Positions 9,138 to 16,970 of a stretch of 64,000 bases of DNA are shown here, piece by piece. Positions within the stretch are counted from its first letter, which is position 1. Each line of letters opens with the position of its first letter. This DNA is from Arthrobacter luteolus NBRC 107841 (GTDB lineage: Bacteria; Actinomycetota; Actinomycetes; Actinomycetales; Micrococcaceae), in NCBI RefSeq assembly GCF_001552075.1, contig NZ_BCQM01000001.1, positions 682,001-746,000 on the forward strand, in the 5' to 3' direction. A program made the translations under genes and the position numbers. A model generated the notes under the pieces. It searched no databases, was not told where the DNA came from, and worked only from the letters and a program-made list of their open reading frames with translations.

Positions 9138-10075
9138 GGTTTCTCCAGCAGTCGGTTGGCAAGGGTGGAATCGGTGACAAGCGAATCAATGAGCCCTGAT
9201 TTGAGGGCGGCCCGGACGGCGTCGTGTTTCAGCGCTCCGCCGGCGACGCCGATCACCTCAGGGATCTGCCGCAGCTCGGCGTCGTTAATGGCCACGCAGC
9301 GGGACTGGATATCGTCGACGATTTTTCCCTCGCGGTCGATCAGGATGGACCCGATATCGGCCTGGACGCCGCTGGCCAGGAGGGCTGCGTGGTCCTCGGC
9401 GGTCAGCGCCGGGTTGTCGAAGAACTGTGAATCGGCGGGTGCCCAGCTGCCGATCGCCACCAGCGCCAGCGTGACTTTGGAATACTGCTCCATGGTCTGC
9501 TGAACGTCGTGCTGCCGGCGGATGGCAGCCGCTGCCTCCGGGTCGGAAGCGACAATGGGCGCGTACAGGGTCCAGCCGCGTGACCGGGAAGCTTCGGCCA
9601 CCCGCCGGATGACCTCCACCCCGGTGGCCTGGATCGGCCCGGCCACTCCGGCCAGCTGGACTACTTCACAGCCGGGCAGCGTGCCGAGGGAATCGGCGAG
9701 CCGGCCCAGGGTACGGCCGGCTGTCATACCGATGACGTCATCCGGTGCGGCCAGTTCGGCGAGCAGCTCCGCGCCGACCCTGCCCAGTTCCTCCTGGACG
9801 GCTTCGGACGCATCCGTGGGGGTACGGACCACAACGGCACGCGTGAGGCCGAACCGCCGCTGCAGTTCCAGGGAGCACTCCACGTCCACGGGGCCGGGGA
9901 CCGAAATATCGAAGGTGACGATCCCGGACTTCACGGCGTCGTCGAGCAGCCTGCCCACCTTGAACCGGCTCAGGCCAAGTTCCTCTGCAATTTCGACGCG
10001 GGTTTTGCCGGCTATGTAGTGTTCGCGGGCAATGTGAGCCAGCCGAACCAGCTCGTCGGGGCCAATCGGTGCCAA
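9134..10075 (-). CDS. SorC/DeoR-type sugar-responsive transcriptional regulator
   Basis: A 313-residue regulator. The N-terminal helix-turn-helix is in KTRVEIAEELGLSRFKVGRLLDDAVKSGIV (about residues 25-52) and the remainder is the SorC-type sugar-phosphate-binding domain (DeoR/NagB-like Rossmann fold, with IGMTAGRTLGRLADSL and the C-terminal GVAGGALKHDAVRAAL). The start is set at TTG 10075 because AAGGAG lies 6 bases upstream. An upstream ATG at 10147 would place the GTGCTCA palindrome inside the coding region and is rejected. It is first in the leftward operon with xylB and the HAD phosphatase, and divergent from the dehydrogenase-transporter operon, which it probably controls. The inducer is likely a phosphorylated sugar, as for other SorC proteins. 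Confidence 0.85.
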   Translation of the reverse strand: MAPIGPDELVRLAHIAREHYIAGKTRVEIAEELGLSRFKVGRLLDDAVKSGIVTFDISVPGPVDVECSLELQRRFGLTRAVVVRTPTDASEAVQEELGRVGAELLAELAAPDDVIGMTAGRTLGRLADSLGTLPGCEVVQLAGVAGPIQATGVEVIRRVAEASRSRGWTLYAPIVASDPEAAAAIRRQHDVQQTMEQYSKVTLALVAIGSWAPADSQFFDNPALTAEDHAALLASGVQADIGSILIDREGKIVDDIQSRCVAINDAELRQIPEVIGVAGGALKHDAVRAALKSGLIDSLVTDSTLANRLLEKP

Positions 10076-10118
10076 ATACGTCTCCTTGCAGGGGGCGGGC
10101 TTCCACCATAGCCTACCT

Positions 10119-10134
10119 GTGCTCACATGAGCAC
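10119..10134. promoter_or_regulatory. Palindromic operator candidate in the polyol cluster
   Basis: GTGCTCA-CA-TGAGCAC, perfect 7-base arms, midway between the SorC-type regulator and the dehydrogenase gene and just upstream of the -35 box of the rightward promoter. Probably a regulator binding site. Confidence 0.55.
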
Positions 10135-10139
10135 ACCAA

Positions 10140-10173
10140 TTGCACAAGTGAGAAAAAGTGGTGCATACTTGTG
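10140..10173 (+). promoter_or_regulatory. Promoter of the polyol dehydrogenase/ABC operon with overlapping inverted repeat
   Basis: TTGCAC (10140-10145), an 18-base spacer and CATACT (10164-10169) make a sigma-70-type promoter. An inverted repeat CACAAGT-N17-ACTTGTG (10143-10173) overlaps both boxes, a good position for repression. Confidence 0.5.
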
Positions 10174-10239
10174 GCTGTCGTCACGGCGCGTCTCTGCTCA
10201 GCGGGAAGCCCGTTGAAGCAACCCATGAGAAGGAAACCC

Positions 10240-11280
10240 ATGCGCGAACCACTTCCAACGCAGATGCGTGCCAGCGTGCTGCGCCGCGCCGGCGAAATCG
10301 TCGTCGAGCCGCGTCCCGTCCCGTCGCCCGCCGCCGACGAGGTCCTCGTCCGTGTTGGTGCGGTGGGGATCTGCGGCTCCGATGTGCACTACTTCAAGGA
10401 AGGCCGGATCGGCGATTTCGTCGTCGAATCCCCGCTGGTCCTGGGGCACGAGGCCGGCGGAACCATCGTGGCCGTTGGCTCGGACGTTGCCGAATCCAGG
10501 CTCGGTGAACGGGTATCGATCGAACCCCAGCGTCCCTCGCCGACCAGCCGGCAGACCCTTGCCGGCGCCTACAACCTCTGCCCGCACATGGAGTTCTACG
10601 CCACCCCGCCGATCGACGGTGCGTTTGCCGAGTACGTCACCATCCAGTCCCACTTCGCCTTCCGGATCCCCGACGGCGTCTCCGATGACGCCGCAGCCCT
10701 GATGGAACCGCTGTCCGTGGGCATTGCCGCCGCCCGCAAAGCCGGCATCACGGCCGGAACCCGGGTGCTGGTCACCGGCGCCGGGCCGATCGGCATCATC
10801 GCCCTGCAGGTCGCCCGGGCCTTCGGCGCGACCGAAGTCATCGTCAGCGATGTGGACCCCGACCGCCGCGCCCAGGCCCTGAAGTTCGGTGCGGACCGGG
10901 TGCTGGACGCCATTGCGGACGACGCCGAGCTCCGCACCTTGGGCGTGGACGCCCTGCTCGAATGCTCCGGCGCCACCCCGGCCGTCCTCGCTGGCCTGGA
11001 GGCCCTCGCCCCGGCCGGCACCGCAGTGCTGGTCGGCATGGGCGCGGACCAGATTGCCTTCCCGGTCCCGCTGATCCAGAACCGCGAACTCGTGGTCACC
11101 GGAATCTTCCGCTACGCCAACACCTGGCCCACCGCCATCGACCTGGTCAGCACCGGCCGGGTGGACCTGGACTCCCTGGTCACCGGTTCCTATGGCCTCG
11201 ATGACGTCGAAGAAGCCCTTCGGGTTTCGACGGCTTCCACCAGCTTGAAGACCATGATCCGGCCGGGAAGCGCCTCATGA
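10240..11280 (+). CDS. Zinc-dependent polyol (sorbitol/xylitol-type) dehydrogenase
   Basis: A 346-residue medium-chain dehydrogenase. The catalytic zinc region is visible: Cys in VGICGSDVHYF and GHE in VLGHEAGG. The Rossmann NAD-binding motif is GAGPIGI. YNLCPHMEFYATPPIDGAFAEY is the hallmark of the L-iditol/sorbitol dehydrogenase branch. The lobe that normally holds the structural zinc reads EPQRPSPTSRQTLAGAYNLC, so three of the four usual cysteines are missing; animal sorbitol dehydrogenase also lacks this zinc. The start at 10240 has AAGGAA 6 bases before it. Likely reaction: NAD-dependent oxidation of a pentitol or hexitol to a ketose, matching the xylulokinase. Overlaps the ABC ATPase gene by ATGA. 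Confidence 0.88.
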   Translation: MREPLPTQMRASVLRRAGEIVVEPRPVPSPAADEVLVRVGAVGICGSDVHYFKEGRIGDFVVESPLVLGHEAGGTIVAVGSDVAESRLGERVSIEPQRPSPTSRQTLAGAYNLCPHMEFYATPPIDGAFAEYVTIQSHFAFRIPDGVSDDAAALMEPLSVGIAAARKAGITAGTRVLVTGAGPIGIIALQVARAFGATEVIVSDVDPDRRAQALKFGADRVLDAIADDAELRTLGVDALLECSGATPAVLAGLEALAPAGTAVLVGMGADQIAFPVPLIQNRELVVTGIFRYANTWPTAIDLVSTGRVDLDSLVTGSYGLDDVEEALRVSTASTSLKTMIRPGSAS

Positions 11281-12806
11281 CTGCCGGTGCAGGAGCCCTG
11301 GAATGCGTTGACGTCAGGAAGGGATTCGCCGGCGTTCCGGTGCTGAAGGGCATCACCCTCACCCTCGAGCCCGGCACGGTGACCGCCCTCGCCGGGGAAA
11401 ACGGTGCGGGCAAATCCACGCTGATGAAGATCGCCTCCGGCCAGTACCGGGCGGACAGCGGAAGCGTCAGCGTTGCCGGGGAGCACCTTCCCGTCGGGAA
11501 CCCGCAGGCAGCCAACCAGCTCGGGGTCGCCATCGTCCCCCAGGAGCTCGCCTCGATCCCGGACATGAGCGTGTACGAGAACCTGTTCATCGGACGGGAA
11601 CTGCGCCGTGCCGGTTTCCTGCGCCGCCGGGCCATGAAGACCGAAGCGCGGGCCATGCTGGCCAAGTTCGGGCTGGACATCTCCCCGGAGATCCAGATGG
11701 GCTCGCTGCCCGTCGGCGTCCGCCAGATCATCGAAATTGCCAAGGCAACCACCCGCGGGGCCAAGGTCCTGCTCCTGGATGAGCCCACCAGCGCCATCGC
11801 GGAGAAGGAAGTGGCCCGTCTGGCCGCAGTGGTCCGCCAGCTCCGCGCCGACGGGGTGGCGCTGCTCTTCACCACCCACAAGATGGAAGAGATCCGGGCC
11901 ATGTCGGACCGGGTCATCGTGCTCCGGGACGGAAACCTTGTTGCGGACAGCCCCATCGGGGACGTCACCGATGACGACATTGTGCGTGCGATGATCGGCC
12001 GCGACCTGGAAGACCTGTTTCCCGAGATCCACCCCCACGGCTCCGAGGTCCTGCTCGAAGCCACCGGCCTGCGGGTAGGCGACCGGGACCCGGTGAACCT
12101 CTCGGTGCGCCGCGGAGAGATCCTCGGACTGGCGGGACTGGTCGGTGCCGGACGCACCGAGCTGCTCGAAACGATTTTCGGTATGCGGGCCCGCACCTCC
12201 GGAACCGTCACCGTCTCAGGAACCAAGGTCCGGGCAGGTAATCCGGCCGCCTCCATCGTTGCCGGCATGGCGCTGGTCCCCGAGGACCGCAAGGGCGCCG
12301 GCGCTGTGATGGGAATGTCCATCCTGGATAACACCACCCTTCCGCGGATCTCGGCCTTTTCCACCGCGGGCTGGCTGCACCGGAAGTCACGGCACCAGAC
12401 CGCCGTCGAAGTTATGGACTCCCTGCGGCTGCGCCGCCGCACCCTGCACCAGCCGGTGGAGACACTTTCCGGCGGCAACCAGCAAAAGGTGGTCCTGGGG
12501 CGCTGGCTGACCGGGAACGTTGATGTGCTGCTGCTGGATGAGCCGACCCGGGGCGTGGACGTTGGTGCCCGCAACGAGATCTACCGGATCATCACCGACC
12601 TCGCGCAGTCCGGCATGGCCGTGGTGATGGCCTCCTCCGACATGCCCGAAATCCTCTCCCTGACCCACCGGACCCTGGTGATGCGCGACGGCGGTTTCGC
12701 TGCCGAACTCTCCCGGGAGGAACTCTCCCATCCCGAGGTCCAAGACCGCATATTCAGACTCGCCTCCGGGCAGGAAGCCCACTCCGAGAAGGACCACAGC
12801 AAATGA
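11277..12806 (+). CDS. Sugar ABC importer ATPase, two NBDs (RbsA/CUT2 type)
   Basis: Of 509 residues with two ATP-binding cassettes, the CUT2 arrangement. The first has Walker A GENGAGKSTLMK (about residue 40) and Walker B LLLDEPTSAI but a weak signature (LPVGVRQIIEIA); the second has an altered P-loop GLVGAGRTELLE, the strong LSGGNQQK signature and LLLDEPTRGVDVGA. This unequal pair is normal for RbsA/XylG proteins. It energises import of the sugar or sugar alcohol through the permease encoded next. Starts inside the dehydrogenase stop (ATGA) and ends with another ATGA overlap into the permease gene. Confidence 0.92.
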   Translation: MTAGAGALECVDVRKGFAGVPVLKGITLTLEPGTVTALAGENGAGKSTLMKIASGQYRADSGSVSVAGEHLPVGNPQAANQLGVAIVPQELASIPDMSVYENLFIGRELRRAGFLRRRAMKTEARAMLAKFGLDISPEIQMGSLPVGVRQIIEIAKATTRGAKVLLLDEPTSAIAEKEVARLAAVVRQLRADGVALLFTTHKMEEIRAMSDRVIVLRDGNLVADSPIGDVTDDDIVRAMIGRDLEDLFPEIHPHGSEVLLEATGLRVGDRDPVNLSVRRGEILGLAGLVGAGRTELLETIFGMRARTSGTVTVSGTKVRAGNPAASIVAGMALVPEDRKGAGAVMGMSILDNTTLPRISAFSTAGWLHRKSRHQTAVEVMDSLRLRRRTLHQPVETLSGGNQQKVVLGRWLTGNVDVLLLDEPTRGVDVGARNEIYRIITDLAQSGMAVVMASSDMPEILSLTHRTLVMRDGGFAAELSREELSHPEVQDRIFRLASGQEAHSEKDHSK

Positions 12807-13825
12807 CGACGACTAAACAGGCTTCCCCCAGCGGGCAGGCAGAAACGGCTCGGCCTGCATCCCTGGGACCCGCGCGCTTCAGCGGGCCCTGGATCAAGCA
12901 GCTGCTCATCGACCACGCCATGGTTGTTGTGATGGTGCTGGTGATCTGCTTCTTCCTGTACCGCAGCGCGCGTTTCGGCACTCCGGAGAACCTCGCGACC
13001 ATCCTTATCGCTGCGGCGCCGTTCGCGCTGATCGCGCTGGGGCAGACCCTGGTGATCCTGACCGGCGGCATCGACCTCTCCGTCGGCAGCGTTATCGCGG
13101 CCAGCGCCATGGCCGGGGCGCTTACGGCCAAATCGAACCCCGACCAGGTGTGGCTGGCCCTCCTGGTCGCCGTCGCCGTCGGCCTGCTGGCGGGCGTGAT
13201 CAATGGCCTGGTGGTCGCGTACATGAAGGTCCCGCCCTTTATTGCCACGCTGGGCATGATGACGCTGGCCTCCGGTATTGCCTACGTGATCGGCAACGGA
13301 GCGCCCATTAACGGCCTGCCCAACAGCTTCGGCAGCTTTGCGAACACGGAGATCCTCGGCGTCAAGATCCCGGTGATCCTCATGATCGTCAGCATCATCG
13401 GCCTTGGCGTGATCATGAAGCGTACGTCCTACGGCATGCGCGTCTACGCCGTGGGCGGCAACCGCCTGGCTGCCGAAATTGCCGGCGTCAACAGCTCCCG
13501 GATCCTGCTCAGCGTTTATGCCATCAGCGGTGTGCTCGCCGGGCTCTCGGGAATCATGATCGCTTCCCGGGTGATCTCCGGCGCTCCGAACCTGGGCTCC
13601 GGTTACGAACTCGACGCGATTGCCGCCGTCGTCATTGGCGGAGCCTCGCTGATGGGCGGCCGCGGAAGCATCTGGGGTACAGCACTTGGCTTGCTGCTCA
13701 TCCAGACCCTCAACAACGGGTTCGACCTGCTGGTTGTTCCTGCCTACTGGCAGGACGTTATGAAGGGCATCCTCATTGTCGCGGCTGTCGCCGTTGATGT
13801 CTGGGCGTCCAAACACCGCAAATAG
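12803..13825 (+). CDS. Sugar ABC importer permease (RbsC type)
   Basis: A 340-residue membrane protein with about 8-10 hydrophobic segments and the family-typical stretches [19 protein letters not shown] and [20 protein letters not shown] (the cytoplasmic loop that contacts the ATPase) plus [18 protein letters not shown]. The protein forms the channel of the CUT2 importer with two copies per complex. The first ~35 residues are a cytoplasmic, low-conservation tail. Coupled to the ATPase gene by an ATGA overlap; the binding-protein gene follows 65 bases later. Confidence 0.92.
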   Translation: MTTTKQASPSGQAETARPASLGPARFSGPWIKQLLIDHAMVVVMVLVICFFLYRSARFGTPENLATILIAAAPFALIALGQTLVILTGGIDLSVGSVIAASAMAGALTAKSNPDQVWLALLVAVAVGLLAGVINGLVVAYMKVPPFIATLGMMTLASGIAYVIGNGAPINGLPNSFGSFANTEILGVKIPVILMIVSIIGLGVIMKRTSYGMRVYAVGGNRLAAEIAGVNSSRILLSVYAISGVLAGLSGIMIASRVISGAPNLGSGYELDAIAAVVIGGASLMGGRGSIWGTALGLLLIQTLNNGFDLLVVPAYWQDVMKGILIVAAVAVDVWASKHRK

Positions 13826-13890
13826 CGGTCCCCTGTTCTTTCATCCCCCCACCTATTCATCAGCCCAACCCACTATCAGGAGTGTCAACG

Positions 13891-14964
13891 ATGATCCGTC
13901 CTCTGCAAAAACTCGCCACCAGCATCGCTGCTGTCGGAGTTTTCTCGCTCGTCCTTACCGGCTGCGGCGCCGGTGACCCGAACGCCGCGTCCGGTGCCAC
14001 CGATGCCGGCGGCGAGCAGCTCACCATCGGTGTGAGCGTTTACGACATGTCCTCCTTCGTCACCCAGGGCAAGGAAGGCATCGACGCATACGCCGCTGCC
14101 AATAACGTAAAGATCCTCTGGAACTCCGCCAACCTGGACGTCAACACCCAGGCCAACCAGGTGGACCAGTTCGTGAACCAGGGCGTTGACGCGATCCTCG
14201 TGAACCCGGTCCAGGCGGGTTCGCTGCAGCCCCAGGTCGCCGCGGCCAAGGCAGCGGGGATTCCCTTCGTGGACGTCAACGCGTCGCTGAAGAACGATGA
14301 TCTTGACGGCTCGGTGCAGCCTGACGACGTCGCAGCCGGCGCGCAGGAAGCCCAGATGATGATGGACAAGCTGGGCGGCAAGGGCAACGTGGTGATCCTG
14401 CAGGGTCCGCTGGGCGGCTCCGGCGAGATCGACCGCGGCGCAGGAATCGACTCTGTCCTGGCGCAGTACCCGGACGTGAAGGTGCTGGCGAAGGACACGG
14501 CCAACTGGAAGCGTGACGAGGCCGTCAACAAGATGAACAACTGGATCTCTGCCTTCGGCGCCGACATTGACGGCGTTATTTCCCAGAACGATGACATGGG
14601 TCTCGGCGCCCTTCAGGCGTTGAAGGAAGCCGGGGTCACGGATGTCCCGATCGTCGGTATTGACGGCATCGAGGACGGCCTGAACGCGGTCAAGAACGGC
14701 GACTTCATCGGTACCTCGCTGCAGCACGGCACGGTTGAAATGGCAGCCGGCCTGGCCGTGGCCATCAAGCTCGCCAAGGGCGAAGACGTTGACGCCAAGC
14801 CCGTCTACATGATGCCGGCCATCACCACGGAGAACGTCGAGGACGCCATGAAGAACGTGGTGACCGAACGTGACGCGTTCCTGGACCGCCTGCCCGCTCT
14901 TATCGACGAGAACCTCGCCTCCGGCAACGTGGCCTACGAAGGTCTGCCCGGCCAGGAGCAGTAA
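13891..14964 (+). CDS. Sugar ABC importer substrate-binding lipoprotein (RbsB type)
   Basis: A 357-residue periplasmic-binding-protein-like lipoprotein. The signal peptide (residues 1-26) ends in the lipobox LTGC, so Cys26 would be acylated and anchor the protein outside the membrane. The mature part is a type I two-lobe fold: [20 protein letters not shown], then VDQGV-type motif [16 protein letters not shown] and the hinge region [18 protein letters not shown] and IVGIDG, typical of ribose/xylose/polyol binders. Start at ATG 13891 with AGGAG 8 bases upstream (an in-frame GTG 9 bases earlier lacks this). The ligand is presumably the substrate of the dehydrogenase. A strong terminator follows. 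Confidence 0.92.
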   Translation: MIRPLQKLATSIAAVGVFSLVLTGCGAGDPNAASGATDAGGEQLTIGVSVYDMSSFVTQGKEGIDAYAAANNVKILWNSANLDVNTQANQVDQFVNQGVDAILVNPVQAGSLQPQVAAAKAAGIPFVDVNASLKNDDLDGSVQPDDVAAGAQEAQMMMDKLGGKGNVVILQGPLGGSGEIDRGAGIDSVLAQYPDVKVLAKDTANWKRDEAVNKMNNWISAFGADIDGVISQNDDMGLGALQALKEAGVTDVPIVGIDGIEDGLNAVKNGDFIGTSLQHGTVEMAAGLAVAIKLAKGEDVDAKPVYMMPAITTENVEDAMKNVVTERDAFLDRLPALIDENLASGNVAYEGLPGQEQ

Positions 14965-14987
14965 CCGCTGAATCCTCCCTAGAGCTG

Positions 14988-15021
14988 TTGGCGGCTGCCG
15001 GATCACTCCGGCAGCCGCCAA
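14988..15021. terminator. Terminator at the end of the polyol operon
   Basis: 15-base perfect arms (TTGGCGGCTGCCGGA / complement) around the loop TCAC, followed by TTTGCTGTT. It serves the rightward ABC operon and could also act on the convergent tad genes. Confidence 0.8.
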
Positions 15022-15078
15022 TTTGCTGTTCACGGCAGTTCCCGGGCGGCCGTTGCGGTCCGGGGTTCCAGACTGCCC

Positions 15079-15117
15079 GGGCGGTCATTGCGATCCGGGC
15101 AGCCACTGCGATCCGGG
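15079..15117. repeat. 18-base imperfect tandem repeat over the end of the TadE-like gene
   Basis: Two copies of a GGGCRGYCAYTGCGATCCGGG-like unit lie 18 bases apart, and a third, diverged copy starts at 15044. They encode the repeated C-terminal residues PGSQWLPGSQ, with the stop codon inside a copy. Confidence 0.6.
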
Positions 15118-15546
15118 CGGGCCGGCCCTGGCGCGCGCCGATGGTGCCCAAGGCAGCAGCCTTCCGGCAGATGAGGCGACGTCCACCGTGATGGAAAGGG
15201 CTCCCACATCCGGGGCGCAGGAGCCAAGTTCTGCTCCATTCCGGGCGGCGACCTCTGCTGCGACGGTGCAAGGGTCCCCGGCCCGAAGAGCCCGGATGGT
15301 GTCTGCACCGGCGAGCGCCGCCAGGTCGGCCGCTGCGCCAGCACGTGCTGCCCCGATCGTGGCCTGGGCCAGAGCCAGCACAGCCAGGAGCAGGGTGATC
15401 ACCGCCAGGCAGAGACCCAGGCTCAAAACCGTTCCGGCTCCGGCGTCCCGCTGCTGCCGGTCTGGGTTCGTCCGGTTGCGGATCTGCTGGAACGTACCGG
15501 TTACTGCGAGGCCCTGCCTTTCCCCCGTACCGCTTTGGAATTCCAC
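15085..15546 (-). CDS. TadE-like secretion-neighbourhood protein (Rv3654c-like)
   Basis: A 153-residue protein, last gene of the leftward tad locus. Residues 33-62 (DAGAGTVLSLGLCLAVITLLLAVLALAQ) are one membrane segment preceded by a charged start like a pilin-type N-terminus, followed by ARAGAAADLAALAGAD, the hallmark of the actinobacterial 'helicase/secretion neighborhood TadE-like' family. The extracytoplasmic part has two cysteines (DPCTVAAE, LGSCAPD) that could form a disulfide. It is presumed to be a pseudopilin of the Tad apparatus. The start is GTG at 15546 with GGCAGGAC upstream. A 174-base gap separates it from the TadE gene, unusual for this otherwise overlapping set. Its C-terminus is extended by a tandem repeat. 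Confidence 0.78.
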   Translation of the reverse strand: MEFQSGTGERQGLAVTGTFQQIRNRTNPDRQQRDAGAGTVLSLGLCLAVITLLLAVLALAQATIGAARAGAAADLAALAGADTIRALRAGDPCTVAAEVAARNGAELGSCAPDVGALSITVDVASSAGRLLPWAPSARARAGPPGSQWLPGSQ

Positions 15547-15720
15547 CGTGTCCTGCCTTTCTGTGTGCCGTGAATCCCGCGGACCGAGGCCTCGATTTGA
15601 GGTTCCGGATGCAGCTCCGTGCCCGCCGGGCGCGCCGGTTCAGCTCCCCACAGCGTGCGTGGAATCCCACGAAGAACAGCATCCGTGACTCGGCAGCAGC
15701 CGCCTGCTTCCTCAGGATGG

Positions 15721-16143
15721 TCAGGGCAGCTGTTCCGGGAGCGCAACGGCCTGTGCCGAGAGCGTGATCGGAAGGTGTTCGAGCAAAGGGGCGTTGAGGG
15801 TGGACTTTACGGAGACCGTGACCCATTCGCCCTCCGTCCTCAGCTCGAATCCGGCGCGTGATCCCGCAAGCCGGGCAACAGTCTCCCCGGCGGCGGAAGC
15901 TTCGCCTCGCATGACCTGCCGGGCCGCTGCGCTGGCCGCTTCCTCAAGCCGGAGCTGGGTGACTCCCGCTGCTGCTCCGGTCAATAGCCCAGCCAACAGG
16001 ACCACCAGAGCTGGCAAGGCCACGGCCACCTCGGCTGTGACGGCTCCCCGCTCTCCGGAAGGCCGGCTGAGGCTGCATCCACGGATGGGCCACTTCAAAT
16101 TCTTCCGAGGCCACCTTCCACGGCTGCAGAACCGCGGAGTCAC
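15721..16143 (-). CDS. TadE-family minor pilin
   Basis: Of 140 residues. After a basic cytoplasmic leader (about residues 1-30) comes GERGAVTAEVAVALPALVVLLAGLLTGAAAG: a Gly-Ala type IV-like cleavage region with Glu at about +5 and a hydrophobic helix, the TadE arrangement. The sequence continues with a helical QLRLEEAASAAARQVMRGE stretch and a beta-rich C-terminus. It is expected to be a membrane-anchored minor pseudopilin of the Tad pilus. The start is GTG at 16143, overlapping the DUF4244 stop (GTGA), which couples the two genes. Rv3655c is the corresponding mycobacterial family. Confidence 0.8.
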   Translation of the reverse strand: MTPRFCSRGRWPRKNLKWPIRGCSLSRPSGERGAVTAEVAVALPALVVLLAGLLTGAAAGVTQLRLEEAASAAARQVMRGEASAAGETVARLAGSRAGFELRTEGEWVTVSVKSTLNAPLLEHLPITLSAQAVALPEQLP

Positions 16144-16625
16144 CCGAAACTCAGGGCTCCCCGGATAAGTGCCAGAAGAAGCTCCCGCACATCGCCGCTG
16201 CTCAATACGGCAACCAGCAGCGCGGCGAAGGCCACGGCGGCCAGCGTTGCGATCGCGTACTCGGCCGTCGCCATACCCGCCTCGCGGTCCTGCGGGACGG
16301 CGGTTACCGGCTGCCGGGGACGCAGTGGAATAACCGGAGCGAGGGCAGACCCGTCGGCAGGGCCCAGGTCGCCCGTGGAACCGGTTCCGTCCCTGGCGCT
16401 CTCACGTGCAGGGTGTTTGGCGTGGGCGTGGGCGGGGTCGCTGGTCCGGGCACGGGGACCGGTGCTTGCCGCCGCCCGGGCTCCGGTCCCCGCCCTGGTT
16501 GCCTGCCGTCCCTCCGAACAGGTGCAGCCGGACTGGGTGCAACAGGGTTCCTCCGCCAAGCCGGTGACGGCCGGCGCAGGGGGTGTTGTGTGCAGCGATG
16601 GGGATTCAAACGGCAGGGACAACAT
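16140..16625 (-). CDS. DUF4244-type Flp-like pilin with long Cys-rich leader
   Basis: A 161-residue protein. The last ~50 residues (AGMATAEYAIATLAAVAFAALLVAVLSS...) form the DUF4244 domain, an Flp-pilin-like hydrophobic helix with the TAEYA box and Glu at the expected position for prepilin processing. Preceding it is an unusually long leader of ~110 residues, Ala/Thr/Pro/Arg-rich and predicted disordered, holding a cysteine cluster EPCCTQSGCTCSEG near residues 23-36. The start at 16625 is supported by AAAGGAG 6 bases upstream. It is the presumptive major subunit of the Tad pilus. Ends overlapping the TadE gene. No prepilin peptidase is encoded in the window. Confidence 0.75.
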   Translation of the reverse strand: MLSLPFESPSLHTTPPAPAVTGLAEEPCCTQSGCTCSEGRQATRAGTGARAAASTGPRARTSDPAHAHAKHPARESARDGTGSTGDLGPADGSALAPVIPLRPRQPVTAVPQDREAGMATAEYAIATLAAVAFAALLVAVLSSGDVRELLLALIRGALSFG

Positions 16626-16970
16626 GGAGGGCTCCTTTGTTCGTTTCTTGTCCTGTGCCGGAAGAGTCTGGGAGATCTCCGGCGTGGGATCGATTCTGGT
16701 CCCTCCCCTTGCCACCGGCTCAGGCAAAAACGGCATTCTGGATAACGGCCCGGTCCCAGTCGGTTGTGGAGGACAGGCGATCCGCAGCGTTGCCGGGAAA
16801 CAGTGCAGCCCGGGTGGGCGCGTCCGCTGCCGCAGCGGAGCTCACCACCAGACTCGAACAGCATGCTCCGGCCCACGCACGGACGCGGGGCCGGAGCAGT
16901 GACCCGTTGGATCAGCAGCAAACCGGGGTTCAGACAGACCGGGTGCAGGGCTCGGAAGTCCCGGTGTCAG
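16626..16970. other. 345-base gap between tannase gene and pilin gene
   Basis: No convincing gene. It contains a hairpin at 16864-16898 that can end the tannase transcript, and must contain the promoter of the pilin-TadE genes, although no clear -35/-10 pair is seen. Confidence 0.5.
16864..16898 (-). terminator. Hairpin downstream of the tannase-like gene
   Basis: 11-base perfect arms (TGCTCCGGCCC / complement) with a 13-base loop, about 75 bases after the stop codon. There is no U-tract, so intrinsic termination is uncertain. Confidence 0.45.

Noticed and set aside
10076-10147. Longer start for the SorC-type regulator
   Set aside because: It would place the operator inside the gene and has no ribosome binding site, while TTG 10075 has a perfect AAGGAG.
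12581-13816. Minus-strand reading frame opposite the ABC permease
   Set aside because: His/Asp/Gly-rich antisense product with no motifs; the plus strand encodes a clear RbsC-type permease.
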